Of a stretch of DNA of 64,000 bases, positions 11,273-21,210 are shown piece by piece. The translations under genes were made by a program, and so were the position numbers. The stretch is from Rhizobium leucaenae USDA 9039 (GTDB lineage Bacteria; Pseudomonadota; Alphaproteobacteria; Rhizobiales; Rhizobiaceae). Each line of letters opens with the position of its first letter. Positions within the stretch are counted from its first letter, which is position 1. Location: positions 62,001-126,000 of the forward strand of contig NZ_AUFB01000004.1 of NCBI RefSeq assembly GCF_000426285.1, in the 5' to 3' direction. A model generated the notes under the pieces. It was not told where the DNA came from, searched no databases, and saw only the letters and a list, made by a program, of their open reading frames with translations.

Positions 11273-11707
11273 TTATCCAGTGCTCCTCCGAAGAGGATTG
11301 ACAATATCCAGACCCCAAAAGTCTTTTTCGTTGTCGGTCACCAAAATGCAATCATTTACGATCGCCACCGAAGCGATAATCATATCAAAGGAATTACGTG
11401 GCCGACCAGCGGCTCTCCCTTCAGCCATAAGCTGTGCCCAAACCAGCCCAGCATGCTCGTCAAAGAGAAGAATCCGGCCGGCAAACACCGCCTGCGGCCC
11501 TGCGCTACTTGAAAACCATGCCTCCAGCAAATTGCGTTTGCGCCCCACCGGCAAAATCAAAATACCGCGTTGAATCTCGGCAATTGCAAGCGATGGAACA
11601 AACAAATCGCTATCTAGCTGCTCGGTATACCATGCCAAAAGAGCCAGAGAGGGTTCAGGCTTGATCGCATTGCTGACGATATTGGCGTCAAGCAAATAGC
11701 GCTTCAC
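11273..11707 (-). CDS. PIN-domain (VapC-like) toxin
   Basis: A 144-residue PIN-domain ribonuclease toxin. It begins MKRYLLDANIVSNAIKPEP with the first catalytic aspartate, has the glutamate in SLAIAEIQRGIL, and the C-terminal acidic cluster in FDMIIASVAIVNDCILVTDNEKDF. VapC toxins cleave tRNA or rRNA when free of antitoxin. The start is GTG, overlapping the antitoxin stop as GTGA, a typical toxin-antitoxin arrangement. All expected acidic residues are present, so it looks intact. Confidence 0.9.
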   Translation of the reverse strand: MKRYLLDANIVSNAIKPEPSLALLAWYTEQLDSDLFVPSLAIAEIQRGILILPVGRKRNLLEAWFSSSAGPQAVFAGRILLFDEHAGLVWAQLMAEGRAAGRPRNSFDMIIASVAIVNDCILVTDNEKDFWGLDIVNPLRRSTG

Positions 11708-12006
11708 AGATCAATCTCACGCGGGTGAGTTCGCAGCCGTTCGAGATCAAGTTCCGCATCCTCAAGAGGAAAACTCCGCAGCGCGGCAATGACGCCACCC
11801 TTCTTCGGTGGCTCCCCTGAGATCGTCTTGGCGACAACATCGCGAATACGGGCTGACTCGGGACTATCTTCCGCTAAACGTCGCGCGAGCGAGCGAATGA
11901 GAGCACGATCGCCGTCAAGGCCGAGCACCTCGAAACGGGCCAGACCACGTTCGCTAAGCCTTGAACGATAATTCTGAATCGCGCGTTTTTGTGAGCTGCC
12001 CATCAT
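11704..12006 (-). CDS. Antitoxin partner of the VapC-like toxin
   Basis: A 100-residue basic-then-acidic protein: MGSSQKRAIQNYRSRLSERG (probable DNA-binding N-terminus), then LDGDRALIRSLARRLAED and a C-terminal toxin-binding tail ending RLRTHPREIDL. I do not place it in VapB, Phd or RHH with certainty; identification rests on its size, position immediately upstream of and overlapping the toxin, and family resemblance to rhizobial antitoxins of this kind. Likely an autorepressor with its toxin. Confidence 0.8.
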   Translation of the reverse strand: MMGSSQKRAIQNYRSRLSERGLARFEVLGLDGDRALIRSLARRLAEDSPESARIRDVVAKTISGEPPKKGGVIAALRSFPLEDAELDLERLRTHPREIDL

Positions 12007-12061
12007 GGCCTCCGGTTATATCCAGTAATAAATCCAGTGCGCTGTCGATGTTCAAGTTTTC

Positions 12062-13051
12062 CTATTCCGTCGTAATCGGCCGTGTCATCAACTGCTCGAT
12101 TGCCGTCGGGATATCGAGTTTGCCGTCGATGATGGCCGACACTGCTTCGGTGATCGGCATATCGACACCCAGCTTGCGTGCCAGACGCGCCGCGATGGAA
12201 GCGGCATAGGCACCTTCGACGAGATCGCCATGCGATGGATCGGCCGCCTCGCCGCGGCCGAGCGCAATGCCGAAACGCAAGTTGCGTGATTGGTGGCTGG
12301 TCGCAGTCAGCACCAGGTCGCCGAGGCCGGAGAGCCCGCGCACCGTTTCGGCCTTGCCGCTCTTGGCAACGACGAAGCGCGACATTTCCGCCAAGCCGCG
12401 GCTGATCAGCGCCGCGCGGGCCGAATCGCCGATACCACGCCCCTCGACGATGCCACATGCGATCGCCAAGACATTTTTCAGCGCGCCGCCAAGCTGCACG
12501 CCGACGCGATCGTCGGATGCATAAAGACGGAATGTCGGCCCTGAAATCGCCTGCGCCAGCCGTTCCGCCACCGCCATGTCGCCGGCAGCAATCGCCATTG
12601 CCGTCGGCAAGCCCTTGGCAATATCGGTCGCAAAGCCCGGACCGGAGAGAACCGCGACGGTATGATGCGGTAATTCCCGCTCCAGCATGTCGGTCAAAAG
12701 ATCGCCGGAAACCTTGTCGATGCCTTTGGCACAGGTGACGACGACGGCATCCTCTGCGAGATAAGGTCCGTAATGGCGTGCCGCATCGGCCTGCGCCTGC
12801 GACGGCATGGCAAAGAGCACGATGCCGGCGTCCGAAACCGCGTCCGGCTCGGCAGAAAATTGCAGTGAATCCGGCAAATCGATGCCCGGCAACGCCGCGT
12901 CGTGCATCCGGTCGACGCTGAGATCCGCCATAACAGCCGCGTCGCGCCCGACCAGCGTCACTTGGCTCTTTCCGGTTAAGGCGATGACGGCGGCGAGCGC
13001 CGTTCCGAAGGCGCCGGCGCCGATCACTGCAATGCGTTCATTGCCGCTCAT
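12062..13051 (-). CDS. gpsA: Glycerol-3-phosphate dehydrogenase [NAD(P)+]
   Basis: A 329-residue enzyme that reduces dihydroxyacetone phosphate to sn-glycerol-3-phosphate for phospholipid synthesis. The N-terminal Rossmann motif is [16 protein letters not shown]; the conserved catalytic region includes [38 protein letters not shown] and the [13 protein letters not shown] segment. Its ATG overlaps the stop of tsaD as ATGA, so the two are translationally coupled, as is common in alphaproteobacteria. Confidence 0.97.
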   Translation of the reverse strand: MSGNERIAVIGAGAFGTALAAVIALTGKSQVTLVGRDAAVMADLSVDRMHDAALPGIDLPDSLQFSAEPDAVSDAGIVLFAMPSQAQADAARHYGPYLAEDAVVVTCAKGIDKVSGDLLTDMLERELPHHTVAVLSGPGFATDIAKGLPTAMAIAAGDMAVAERLAQAISGPTFRLYASDDRVGVQLGGALKNVLAIACGIVEGRGIGDSARAALISRGLAEMSRFVVAKSGKAETVRGLSGLGDLVLTATSHQSRNLRFGIALGRGEAADPSHGDLVEGAYAASIAARLARKLGVDMPITEAVSAIIDGKLDIPTAIEQLMTRPITTE

Positions 13052-14145
13052 GCCTTCGCTCCTCGTTTGCCATGTCCCAAAAGAGTTTCCGCCTTCTGAT
13101 CGAGCGGCCAGCGCGAGCGCGGCTGCACATCAAGGCCATCGGGTGCTGCCCCTGTCGCCATGCGCTCCAGCCCCGCCCAGGCAATCATCACCGCATTGTC
13201 GGTGCAGAGCCTGAGTGGGGGCGCGATGAAGCGGAAACCATTGAGGTCGCAAAGCTCCTGCAGCGTGCGCCGCAGATCGAGATTGGCCGCGACCCCGCCC
13301 GCAACCACCAGCGCCGGCTTGTCCGCCGTCTTCGGAAATTCCTTTTTGAAGCGCTGCAGGCCGCGGCCGATCCGATCCTTCAACGTACGCGAAATTGCCT
13401 TCTGAAACGAAGCGCAGATATCGGCGATATCCTGCTCGCTCACCGGTGCGATCGCCGTTGCCGCCTGTCGCACCGCAGTCTTGAGACCGGAGAAGGAGAA
13501 ATCAAGGCGGGTCTCGCCGACCAGCGGCCGCGGAAAGTCGAATCGATCCGGGTTGCCATTCTTCGCCGCCTCTTCCACCGCCGGGCCGCCGGGATAGGGC
13601 AGACCGAGCAGCTTTGCCGTCTTGTCGAAGGCTTCGCCCAGCGCATCGTCGATGGTCGTGCCCCAGCGCTCATATTCGCCGACGCCGCGCACCAGGATCA
13701 GTTGTGTATGGCCGCCGGAGACGAGCAGCATCAGGTAGGGAAAGGTGAGACCATCTGTCAGCCTTGCCGTCAGTGCATGGCCCTCTAAATGGTTGATAGC
13801 ATAGAGCGGCTTACCGGTCGCCCTCGATATCGCCTTGCCGGTCATCAGCCCGACCAGCAGGCCGCCGATCAGACCGGGACCGGATGTGGCCGCGATGGCG
13901 TCCACGTCGGACAGCGACACATTGGCGCGCTTCAGGGCCTCGTCGATCAACGTATCCAGCGCCTCGACATGGGCTCGCGCGGCAATTTCCGGCACGACGC
14001 CGCCATAGGCGCTATGCTCGTCCAACTGGCTCAAGACCACGTCGGAGGCAATCGTGGCGCTGCCGTCGTCGTGGCGCTCGACAATGGCCGCGGCGGTTTC
14101 GTCGCAGCTAGTTTCAATGCCGAGAATGCGAAGAATGGGCGCCAT
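13048..14145 (-). CDS. tsaD: tRNA N6-adenosine threonylcarbamoyltransferase
   Basis: The 365-residue catalytic subunit that adds the threonylcarbamoyl group to A37 of ANN-decoding tRNAs (t6A), with TsaB/E/C elsewhere. [16 protein letters not shown] is the N-terminal ASKHA signature; metal-binding histidines appear in [12 protein letters not shown] and [25 protein letters not shown] and [13 protein letters not shown] are further motifs. It heads a minus-strand pair with gpsA and is divergent from hemC, with 83 bases between the start codons. Confidence 0.97.
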   Translation of the reverse strand: MAPILRILGIETSCDETAAAIVERHDDGSATIASDVVLSQLDEHSAYGGVVPEIAARAHVEALDTLIDEALKRANVSLSDVDAIAATSGPGLIGGLLVGLMTGKAISRATGKPLYAINHLEGHALTARLTDGLTFPYLMLLVSGGHTQLILVRGVGEYERWGTTIDDALGEAFDKTAKLLGLPYPGGPAVEEAAKNGNPDRFDFPRPLVGETRLDFSFSGLKTAVRQAATAIAPVSEQDIADICASFQKAISRTLKDRIGRGLQRFKKEFPKTADKPALVVAGGVAANLDLRRTLQELCDLNGFRFIAPPLRLCTDNAVMIAWAGLERMATGAAPDGLDVQPRSRWPLDQKAETLLGHGKRGAKA

Positions 14146-14228
14146 GGAAGCTGTCGTTGTCGGTTGGTCGATTGCGATGAAGCGGAAATATGGTTACGGG
14201 AACTGTCGGTAACAACGGATCAAAGCGG

Positions 14229-15158
14229 ATGCAAACAAAACCTTTCCGGATCGGCACGCGTGGCAGCCCGCTTGCGCTGGCGCAGGCACACGAGGCCCGC
14301 GACCGCCTGATGGCGGCGCATGGCTTGCCGGAGGAGATGTTCGACATCGTCGTTCTGAGCACCAAGGGCGATCGCATTACCGACCGCTCGCTGGCGCTGA
14401 TCGGCGGCAAAGGCCTGTTTACGGAAGAGCTGGAACAGAAACTGACCACAGGCGAGCTCGATTTTGCCGTACACTCGGCCAAGGACATGGCGACGAAGCT
14501 GCCGGAGGGGCTGTCGCTGTCAGCCTATCTGCCGCGCGAGGATATCCGCGATTCCTTTATCGGCCGCACGGCGCCCAAGCTGATCGACCTGCCCCACGGT
14601 GCGACCGTCGGTTCCGCCTCTTTGCGCCGTCAGGCGCTGATCCGGCGCCTGCGCCCCGATATCAACGTCATAACCTTTCGCGGCGCAGTCGAAACGCGCC
14701 TGCGCAAACTGGAGGAAGGCCAAGCAGACGCGACATTATTGGCCCTTGCCGGCCTGAAGCGGCTCGGCAAGGTGAACGTGATCACCGACATTCTTGACCC
14801 GAACGAATTCCCGCCGGCGCCGGCACAAGGTGCGATCTGCATCGAAAGCCGCATCGGGGATGACCGGACGAACGACCTGCTCTCCGCCATCAATGACGGG
14901 CCGACCTTCGACACCGTTTCCTGCGAACGGGGCTTCCTAGCAGCGCTCGACGGCTCCTGCCGCACGCCGATTGCCGGCTATGCCGTCTGCGAGGGCGATC
15001 ACATCAGGTTCTTCGGCATGATCCTGACCCCCGACGGCCAGCAAGTGCACACCACCACCATCGAAGGGCACCGCCGGGATGCCGAGGCGCTCGGCACCAA
15101 TGCCGGCCAGGCGATCCGCGCCGAGGCTGGTAGCGCCTTCTTCGAAGACTGGACCTGA
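14229..15158 (+). CDS. hemC: Hydroxymethylbilane synthase (porphobilinogen deaminase)
   Basis: Condenses four porphobilinogen molecules into hydroxymethylbilane in haem synthesis. The start [19 protein letters not shown] gives 309 residues, the family norm; a start 39 bases upstream would add an atypical tail. Motifs include [13 protein letters not shown], the substrate-binding [14 protein letters not shown], and [12 protein letters not shown] with the cysteine that holds the dipyrromethane cofactor. First gene of the plus-strand hem cluster; hemD follows after six bases. Confidence 0.97.
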   Translation: MQTKPFRIGTRGSPLALAQAHEARDRLMAAHGLPEEMFDIVVLSTKGDRITDRSLALIGGKGLFTEELEQKLTTGELDFAVHSAKDMATKLPEGLSLSAYLPREDIRDSFIGRTAPKLIDLPHGATVGSASLRRQALIRRLRPDINVITFRGAVETRLRKLEEGQADATLLALAGLKRLGKVNVITDILDPNEFPPAPAQGAICIESRIGDDRTNDLLSAINDGPTFDTVSCERGFLAALDGSCRTPIAGYAVCEGDHIRFFGMILTPDGQQVHTTTIEGHRRDAEALGTNAGQAIRAEAGSAFFEDWT

Positions 15159-15164
15159 TAGCGG

Positions 15165-15893
15165 ATGCGCGTCGTCGTCACCCGTCCTGAGCATTCGGGT
15201 GAACGCACCGCCCGGCGGCTTGCGGAGATGGGGCATGAGGCGGTGCTCCTGCCGCTGTCAAAACCCGTCCACCATGTCGACGCGACCTGGCAAGCCCTAT
15301 CGGATACGCGCGGGGCCATTGCCGTCACCAGCGCCGAAGCGATCCGCACATTGGCTGCAATAGGCAATCCTCTCGAGCCTCATCTCGGCCGACCGCTTTT
15401 CGCCGTCGGCAAAGCGACCGCTGACGAGGCTAAAAGTGTTGGCTTTATCGATGTTTTCGCATCTGAGGGCAGCGGCACCGAGCTGGCGGAGCTGGTTTCC
15501 CGCAAATGCACCGGCAATCCTCAAGCCCCTCTGCTCTATCTCGCCGGCGCGCCGCGCGCCGCAGGTTTCGAAGCAAGATTGACGGGGCTGAATATCCCCT
15601 TCCAGACGGTCGAATGCTATCGAATGCAGGATATCGTCATCGGCGGCGCGGTCCTTCGCCGGCTCTTTCTCGATGCTTCCGCCGATGCCGTACTGCTCTA
15701 TTCGCATCAGACGGCGATCCGCTTCTTCAGCCTGCCTTTCCTGCAGCAACATTCGAACCTGCTCGCCTCGACAAGATTCCTTTGCCTCAGCAAAGCAATT
15801 GCCGAAGCGGTCCCCGCTTTCCTACATTCTCATGTGGATATCGCTAATATGCCGGACGAAGACAGCCTTCTGGCGCTTCTTGCTGCGAAGTGA
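15165..15893 (+). CDS. hemD: Uroporphyrinogen-III synthase
   Basis: A 242-residue enzyme that cyclises hydroxymethylbilane with inversion of ring D. The family is poorly conserved; support comes from the N-terminal MRVVVTRPEHSGERTARRL, AVTSAEAIRTL, the hinge FAVGKATADEAKSVGF, YLAGAPRAAGFEARL and VECYRM segments, and from its position directly after hemC. It has two Rossmann-like halves as expected. Confidence 0.93.
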   Translation: MRVVVTRPEHSGERTARRLAEMGHEAVLLPLSKPVHHVDATWQALSDTRGAIAVTSAEAIRTLAAIGNPLEPHLGRPLFAVGKATADEAKSVGFIDVFASEGSGTELAELVSRKCTGNPQAPLLYLAGAPRAAGFEARLTGLNIPFQTVECYRMQDIVIGGAVLRRLFLDASADAVLLYSHQTAIRFFSLPFLQQHSNLLASTRFLCLSKAIAEAVPAFLHSHVDIANMPDEDSLLALLAAK

Positions 15894-15972
15894 GGTCGCA
15901 ATTTTGATCTAAGCTCTTTCCATAATCGACTTGTCTGTCTACTTTCGCTGCAGCGCATGAAAAGAGGACCTC

Positions 15973-17244
15973 ATGGTATCGGGAAATCCGCCAAACCATT
16001 CGAAGCCCAACGACGAGCCGATCACGATCGATCTGGAAGCTGAGGACACTGCTAAGACCGCGGCTTCCGAGGAGATGCCGGAGCGCAATCATAGCGAACC
16101 CGGCAGCTCGTCCGCCAATGAGGTGGAAATATCGTCTGGACCGGAAAACGGCCCAGCGGGGGGAGACGCGGATGAAGCCGGCGCGGAAACTGCGGCAGAA
16201 CAGCCGAAAACCGAGGCCGTCAGGGAACCGGAACCCACCCGCTCTTATGCCGAACAACCTTCCGCGCCCCAGCGGCAGCCAGGCGCAACGTCCGGCCTGA
16301 TCGCCGCCGGCATTGTCGGCGGGCTGATCTCTCTCATCTGCGTCGGCGCCATCCAATATGCCGGTCTCCTGCCCGGCGGCAGGCCTGCAAAGGACTATTC
16401 CGCTGATATCGCAGCGCTCTCCGCCGAAATTGATGGTCTGAAGCAAACGGTGACCAATCTCGCCGCCGCTCCCGCCGCAGCATCTGACACCACTCTCGCC
16501 GCCCGCGTCTCAGCCCTGGAGACAGCTGCCGCCAACAACACGGGCACAAGCCCTTCGTCCGGTGCGAGCAGCAGCGATGCCGACCAGAAGATTGCCGCTC
16601 TCACCGCCGAAGTGGATCAATTGAAGGCGAGCCTTGCTCAGACGACGCAAAGTCGGGCCTCGTCCGACGCCGATGTCAGCAAGCGTCTGGAGGACGCCGA
16701 AAAGAAGCTGAACGCGCCGAGCCAGGAAAGCGCCGTCGCCCGCGCCATTGCGGCTGCGGCCCTGAAGGCTGCGATCGACCGCGGCGGCCCCTTTCAGCCA
16801 GAGCTCGACACCTACGCCAATGTCGCGCCTGACGACTCTGCCGTTGCTGATCTCAAGACTTTCGCCCAGACCGGCATTCCCTCGCGCGCCGATCTCATCC
16901 GCCGGGTATCGGACGTTGCGACGGCGATCGTCACTTCGACGCAGCAGGACGATCCGAACCAGAGCTGGAGCGACCGGCTGCTGACCAGTGCCAAATCCCT
17001 GGTGCAGGTGCGCCCAGTCGGGAACGTCACCGGCGACAGCGTCGAGGCCATTACCGCCCGCTTCGAGGACAAGGTGAAGAACGGCGATCTGCCCGGCGCA
17101 ATCACCGAATGGAACAGCCTGCCGGACCCAGCCAAATCGGCCTCCGCCGCCTTCAAACAATCATTGGAAGCTCGCATTCGGGTCGAAGACCTGGTCGGCG
17201 ACGCCCTGTCGAAGGCGATCGCCAACACCGGAAAACAAAGCTGA
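15973..17244 (+). CDS. Mic60/mitofilin-like inner-membrane protein of the hem cluster (COG4223)
   Basis: A 423-residue protein with an acidic disordered N-terminus (about residues 1-100), one membrane segment (GLIAAGIVGGLISLICVGAI, about 104-123), a long coiled-coil region rich in Ala/Gln/Leu/Glu (about 137-260), and a C-terminal domain with PFQPELDTYANVAPDD and PSRADLIRRVSDVA that matches the mitofilin-signature region. Alphaproteobacterial Mic60 homologues are known to sit next to hemY in this operon and to shape intracytoplasmic membranes. Identification by position and architecture; function in this organism is inferred. It has often been annotated HemX-like. Confidence 0.82.
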   Translation: MVSGNPPNHSKPNDEPITIDLEAEDTAKTAASEEMPERNHSEPGSSSANEVEISSGPENGPAGGDADEAGAETAAEQPKTEAVREPEPTRSYAEQPSAPQRQPGATSGLIAAGIVGGLISLICVGAIQYAGLLPGGRPAKDYSADIAALSAEIDGLKQTVTNLAAAPAAASDTTLAARVSALETAAANNTGTSPSSGASSSDADQKIAALTAEVDQLKASLAQTTQSRASSDADVSKRLEDAEKKLNAPSQESAVARAIAAAALKAAIDRGGPFQPELDTYANVAPDDSAVADLKTFAQTGIPSRADLIRRVSDVATAIVTSTQQDDPNQSWSDRLLTSAKSLVQVRPVGNVTGDSVEAITARFEDKVKNGDLPGAITEWNSLPDPAKSASAAFKQSLEARIRVEDLVGDALSKAIANTGKQS

Positions 17245-17258
17245 GGGCGGGGAAGAGA

Positions 17259-18860
17259 ATGATCAGACTGCTTATTTTCGCCGTTCTCGTCCTGCTGCTT
17301 GGCTATGGCTTTTCCTGGCTTGCGGATCGCCCGGGCGATCTTTCGCTGGTGTGGGGCGGCGAGCTCTATCAGACCAAGCTCATCGTCGCTGCCGGCATCC
17401 TGATCGCGCTGATCGCCGCCGTCATGGTGGTCTGGTGGTTCATCCGCCTGATCTGGACCTCGCCGCATTCCGTCACCCGCTATTTTCGCGCCCGCAAGCG
17501 CGACCGCGGCTATCAGGCGTTATCGACGGGGCTGATCGCCGCCGGTGCCGGCAATGCGCTGCTTGCCCGCAAGATGGCGGCGCGCTCGCGCGGCCTGATC
17601 CGCGCCGATCAGGAGCCGCTGATCAACCTGCTCGAAGCGCAGGCCGCGCTGATCGAGGGCAAGCACGACGAGGCCCGCCAAAAATTCGAACTGATGGCCA
17701 ACGACCCGGAAACCCGAGAACTCGGTCTGCGCGGCCTTTATCTCGAAGCCAAACGCCTTGGCGCGCATGAGGCGGCGCGGCACTATGCCGAAAAGGCGGC
17801 CGACCACGCCCCCTATCTGCCTTGGGCGGCACAAGCGACGCTTGAATACCGCAGCCAGGCCGGCGATTGGGACGAGGCGATCAAGCTGCTTGACCAGCAG
17901 AAGATCGCCCGTGTCATCGATAAGGATACCGCCAACCGGCAGCGCGCCGTATTGCTGACCGCGCGCGCCAATGAAAAGCTCGAAGGCGATCCCTCCGGTG
18001 CCCGCGACGATGCGCTGGCAGCACTGAAGCTGTCCCCCGATTTCGTGCCGGCCGCGCTGACGGCCGCCAAGGCATTGTTTCGCGAAGACAAGGTGCGCAA
18101 GGCCGCTTCCATTCTCGAACAGGTCTGGAAGGCCGAACCGCATCCGGAGATCGGCCGAGCCTATGTCCGCGCCCGCAGCGGCGATTCTGTCACCGATCGC
18201 CTGAAGCGTGCCGAACGGCTGGAGGCGATGCGCCCGAACAATGCCGAAGCGCTGCTGGTCACGGCAAAGGCCGCCCTCGACGCCCGCGACTTCGCCAAGG
18301 CTCGCGCCAAGGCGGAGGCCGCGGCCCGCATCGAAGCCCGCGAAAGCGCCTTCCTGCTGCTGGCCGACATCGAAGAGGCGGAGACCGGAGACCAGGGCCG
18401 CGTCCGCCATTGGATGGCGCAAGCTTTGCGCGCGCCCCGCGATCCGGCCTGGCTGGCCGATGGCTTCGTCTCCGACAAATGGCTGCCTCTGTCGCCGATT
18501 ACCGGCCGCCTTGATGCCTTCGAATGGAAAGCGCCCTTCGGCCAACTCGAAGGGCCGGTGGAAGAGGGCACGACAGCCTCGGTCGATGCGGCGTTGAAAT
18601 CGCTGCCGCCGGTGCGCGAGGCCGCTCCCGCAACCGTTGCGCCTAAACCGGTCTCTCCAACTGTTGCTTCGCCGGCTGCCGATGTCTCTGTTATGGAATT
18701 GGAGCCGGTCGCCAAGAAGCCGGCGCCTCCACCCGCCGCCAAATTGGAGCCGACGAAGGAGCCGGAAGCAAAGCCCTTCTTCGGCGGTGCGCCCGATGAT
18801 CCGGGCGTCAAAGATCTTAAGCTTGAACCGGAACCCAAGACACGGCTGAAGCTCTTCTAA
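17259..18860 (+). CDS. hemY: HemY-type tetratricopeptide membrane protein
   Basis: A 533-residue inner-membrane protein. Two N-terminal membrane segments (about residues 2-20 and 43-66) precede the HemY_N region (ITSPHSVTRYFRARKRDRGYQ-type) and a long series of TPR-like helices to about residue 430; a Pro/Ala/Lys-rich tail ends the protein. The ATG at 17259 has a GGGGAAGAG site; longer in-frame starts overlap the previous gene and are rejected. This is the alphaproteobacterial/E. coli HemY family, not the protoporphyrinogen oxidase of Bacillus. Its biochemical role in haem metabolism is unresolved. Confidence 0.92.
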   Translation: MIRLLIFAVLVLLLGYGFSWLADRPGDLSLVWGGELYQTKLIVAAGILIALIAAVMVVWWFIRLIWTSPHSVTRYFRARKRDRGYQALSTGLIAAGAGNALLARKMAARSRGLIRADQEPLINLLEAQAALIEGKHDEARQKFELMANDPETRELGLRGLYLEAKRLGAHEAARHYAEKAADHAPYLPWAAQATLEYRSQAGDWDEAIKLLDQQKIARVIDKDTANRQRAVLLTARANEKLEGDPSGARDDALAALKLSPDFVPAALTAAKALFREDKVRKAASILEQVWKAEPHPEIGRAYVRARSGDSVTDRLKRAERLEAMRPNNAEALLVTAKAALDARDFAKARAKAEAAARIEARESAFLLLADIEEAETGDQGRVRHWMAQALRAPRDPAWLADGFVSDKWLPLSPITGRLDAFEWKAPFGQLEGPVEEGTTASVDAALKSLPPVREAAPATVAPKPVSPTVASPAADVSVMELEPVAKKPAPPPAAKLEPTKEPEAKPFFGGAPDDPGVKDLKLEPEPKTRLKLF

Positions 18861-18872
18861 GAATGGAATCGA

Positions 18873-19358
18873 ATGTTCGAACGCTTTCAGGAATTCTTTC
18901 AAAACCTGACCAAGGAACACCCCAAGTCCGGTTTTGCTCCCGATGATCCGCGTATAGCGGTTGCGGCGCTTTGTTTCCAGGTGATGGAGGCGGATGGCAA
19001 GATCGAGGAAAGCGAGAAGAAGCGGCTCCGCAAGTTGCTGAAGAGCCAATACGGTCTCGACGGTCGCCAGCTCGACGCGCTGATTGCAGCAGGCCAGGAA
19101 GCCGAAAGCGAGGCGGTCGATTATTATCGCTTCACCTCCGATCTGAAGCGCCATCTCAATAGCGAACAGCGCCTCGAACTTCTCGGCATCCTCTGGGATA
19201 TCGTTTATGCCGATGGCGAACGCAGCGAAATGGAGGATCATGCGATCTGGCGTATCGCCGATCTCATGGGCATCTCCGACCGAGACCGCGTCGTCAAGCG
19301 CCAGGAAGCAGCCGCCCGTGCCCCGGGTCCCAGGAAGGAAACCGGGGATGATGATTGA
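18873..19358 (+). CDS. TerB/COG4103-like protein
   Basis: A 161-residue all-helical cytoplasmic protein. DPRIAVAALCFQVMEADGKIEESEKKRLRKLL and ILWDIVYADGERSEMEDHAIWRIADLMGIS are paired helical repeats carrying acidic D/E metal-binding-like residues, as in TerB domains. The family was named from tellurite resistance but most members have no proven role. It follows hemY by 12 bases and its 3' end overlaps the next start, suggesting it belongs to the hem transcription unit. Confidence 0.9.
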   Translation: MFERFQEFFQNLTKEHPKSGFAPDDPRIAVAALCFQVMEADGKIEESEKKRLRKLLKSQYGLDGRQLDALIAAGQEAESEAVDYYRFTSDLKRHLNSEQRLELLGILWDIVYADGERSEMEDHAIWRIADLMGISDRDRVVKRQEAAARAPGPRKETGDDD

Positions 19359-20082
19359 GGCGCCGCAGGGCGGTGGCCACCGCCCCGTATTGATCGTCCT
19401 GCACCAGGAGCGTTCCAGCGCCGGTCGTGTCGGCCAGATGCTCCTGGACAAGGGCTATGATCTCGACATCCGCCGGCCGGTGCTCGGCGACGGATTGCCG
19501 ACGACACTGGAGGGTCATGCGGGCGCGGTGGTCTTCGGCGGCCCGATGAGCGCCAATGATCCCGACGATTTCGTCAAGAGCGAGATCAACTGGCTCGAAG
19601 TGCCGCTCAAGGAAAACCGCCCCTACCTCGGCATCTGTCTCGGCGCGCAGATGCTTGCCCGCCATCTCGGCGCCAAGGTCAAAGCCCGCGACGACGGCAA
19701 GACCGAAATCGGCTGGTATCCGCTGCAGCCGACGGAAAAGGGCCGGCTTCTGATGCGCCACTGGCCGCAAATGGTCTATCATTTCCATCGTGAAGGTTTC
19801 GACCTGCCGCACGGCGCCGATCTGCTCGCGACCGGCGAGACCTATCCAAACCAGGCCTATCGCTACGGCGCCAATGCCTGGGGTTTGCAGTTCCACGCGG
19901 AACTCACCCGGGCCATGATGCAGCGCTGGGTCGTGCACGGCGAACACCGCTTCTGCATGCCGAACGCCCAGCAAGGCCGCGAGCATCTGGAGGGCCGCAT
20001 GATCTTCGACCCGCCGCTCAAAGCCTGGCTATCCGAATTCCTCGATCTCGTTTTTGCGGGCAAGCAGGCAATGGCGGCCTGA
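19348..20082 (+). CDS. Class I glutamine amidotransferase (GMP synthase-like)
   Basis: A 244-residue GATase. The nucleophile elbow is YLGICLGAQMLARHLG with the catalytic cysteine near residue 96; the catalytic histidine and glutamate are in GLQFHAELT. VVFGGPMSANDPD is the oxyanion-region glycine motif. It lacks a synthetase domain, as in stand-alone GATase1 proteins that cleave gamma-glutamyl amides (YfeJ/PuuD-like). The ATG at 19348 has GGAAGG upstream and overlaps the TerB-like gene by 11 bases. Substrate unknown. Confidence 0.92.
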   Translation: MMIEAPQGGGHRPVLIVLHQERSSAGRVGQMLLDKGYDLDIRRPVLGDGLPTTLEGHAGAVVFGGPMSANDPDDFVKSEINWLEVPLKENRPYLGICLGAQMLARHLGAKVKARDDGKTEIGWYPLQPTEKGRLLMRHWPQMVYHFHREGFDLPHGADLLATGETYPNQAYRYGANAWGLQFHAELTRAMMQRWVVHGEHRFCMPNAQQGREHLEGRMIFDPPLKAWLSEFLDLVFAGKQAMAA

Positions 20083-20115
20083 ACGGCTCCGCTTCACCCC
20101 TTCTTTACGTCGGCC

Positions 20116-21210
20116 CTACTTTTCTTCATTTGCCTGCCAGGCACCGAGCGGCGGTCCAAGCAACAGGTTGATGAGCACCAAGAGCCCTATGGCCCCCATC
20201 ATGCCGGCGATGCGATTGATAGCCGGCAGCAGGCTGTCCGCCGGGCCTGTATCCTGAACAAGCGTCAGGATCAAAGCGATAGCGGCCTGCGAGCCGACGC
20301 CGGCGATACCGTACCGCCCGTTCTGGATCTGCATGGCAAGCCAAGTACCCGCCATCAGCAGCAAAAGCCAGGGCACGAAGGATTGGCTGATCGGCAGGAA
20401 CAGCACGATCGCGCCAAAGCAGCCGCCCAGGATGCAGCCGGCTATCCGCTGCAACATGCGCTGAGCAATCGCCGATTGATCGGTCTCCGAGACTCCGGTG
20501 AGAGTGGGAACGGCCATGACCGCGCCGATCGAAATCGCCATTTGGCTGAGATTCGGCAATTCCAGTTGCCGCCAGACAAGCGGCACCGCGGCCACTGCCA
20601 TCCCGGTTCGCATGGCATACGATAGGACGTGCCAGTTTCGACCTAGCAAACTATGCCAACCAGGCGGCGGCGCCACAGCCCCGCCTTCCACAGGTGCCAG
20701 CAACCGTGTCATCAGAAGCGCCGTTGCGGTGCCGAGCACGATCTCGACGGCACGATAGAAGGCAATGGAAAGCGCCAGCGTCGGATCGTCCAATGAGCCG
20801 AGGGTGACCATCATGGCGGTGATTCCACCAAGCAGCCAGGCATAGCCATGGGGGCTCAGCAACGCGCCGAGTATGGCAAGCGTGCCGGCCGCAAAAAGCA
20901 GCAGCACCGTCGCCAGGGGATCATAGACGAGCCAGGGTGTAAGGACGAAGCTCACCGCCGCGCCGACGAGCGTTCCCATGATCCTCATCCCGCCTTTCTG
21001 CCAGGATTGCGGATGGCTCGCCTGCACGCACAGAAAAGCGCTGATCGCCGCCCACCAGGGATTGTTGAGCCGCAGGACCAGGGCGAGGACGAGGGCGAGC
21101 CCGACCGCCAGTGCGGCGATATTGGCGTGCCGCACGCGAGGACCGTAAAGGCTGAGTTCCGCCAGCTCGCCGCAGATCGCATCGACGAGCTCTGCAACAG
21201 CCTGCCTCAT
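20116..21210 (-). CDS. FUSC-family aromatic-acid/efflux-type membrane protein
   Basis: A 364-residue membrane protein with about nine to ten hydrophobic segments. HANIAALAVGLALVLALVLRLNNPWWAAISAFLCVQ starts the FUSC-like domain, which recurs in the second half (WRQLELPNLSQMAISIGAVMAVP). The start MRQAVAELVDAI overlaps the HlyD stop as ATGA; a longer start inside hlyD is rejected. The protein is about half the length of AaeB. With the upstream HlyD protein it probably forms an efflux system for small aromatic or acidic compounds; substrate not readable. No small DUF1656 (AaeX-like) gene is present. Confidence 0.88.
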   Translation of the reverse strand: MRQAVAELVDAICGELAELSLYGPRVRHANIAALAVGLALVLALVLRLNNPWWAAISAFLCVQASHPQSWQKGGMRIMGTLVGAAVSFVLTPWLVYDPLATVLLLFAAGTLAILGALLSPHGYAWLLGGITAMMVTLGSLDDPTLALSIAFYRAVEIVLGTATALLMTRLLAPVEGGAVAPPPGWHSLLGRNWHVLSYAMRTGMAVAAVPLVWRQLELPNLSQMAISIGAVMAVPTLTGVSETDQSAIAQRMLQRIAGCILGGCFGAIVLFLPISQSFVPWLLLLMAGTWLAMQIQNGRYGIAGVGSQAAIALILTLVQDTGPADSLLPAINRIAGMMGAIGLLVLINLLLGPPLGAWQANEEK

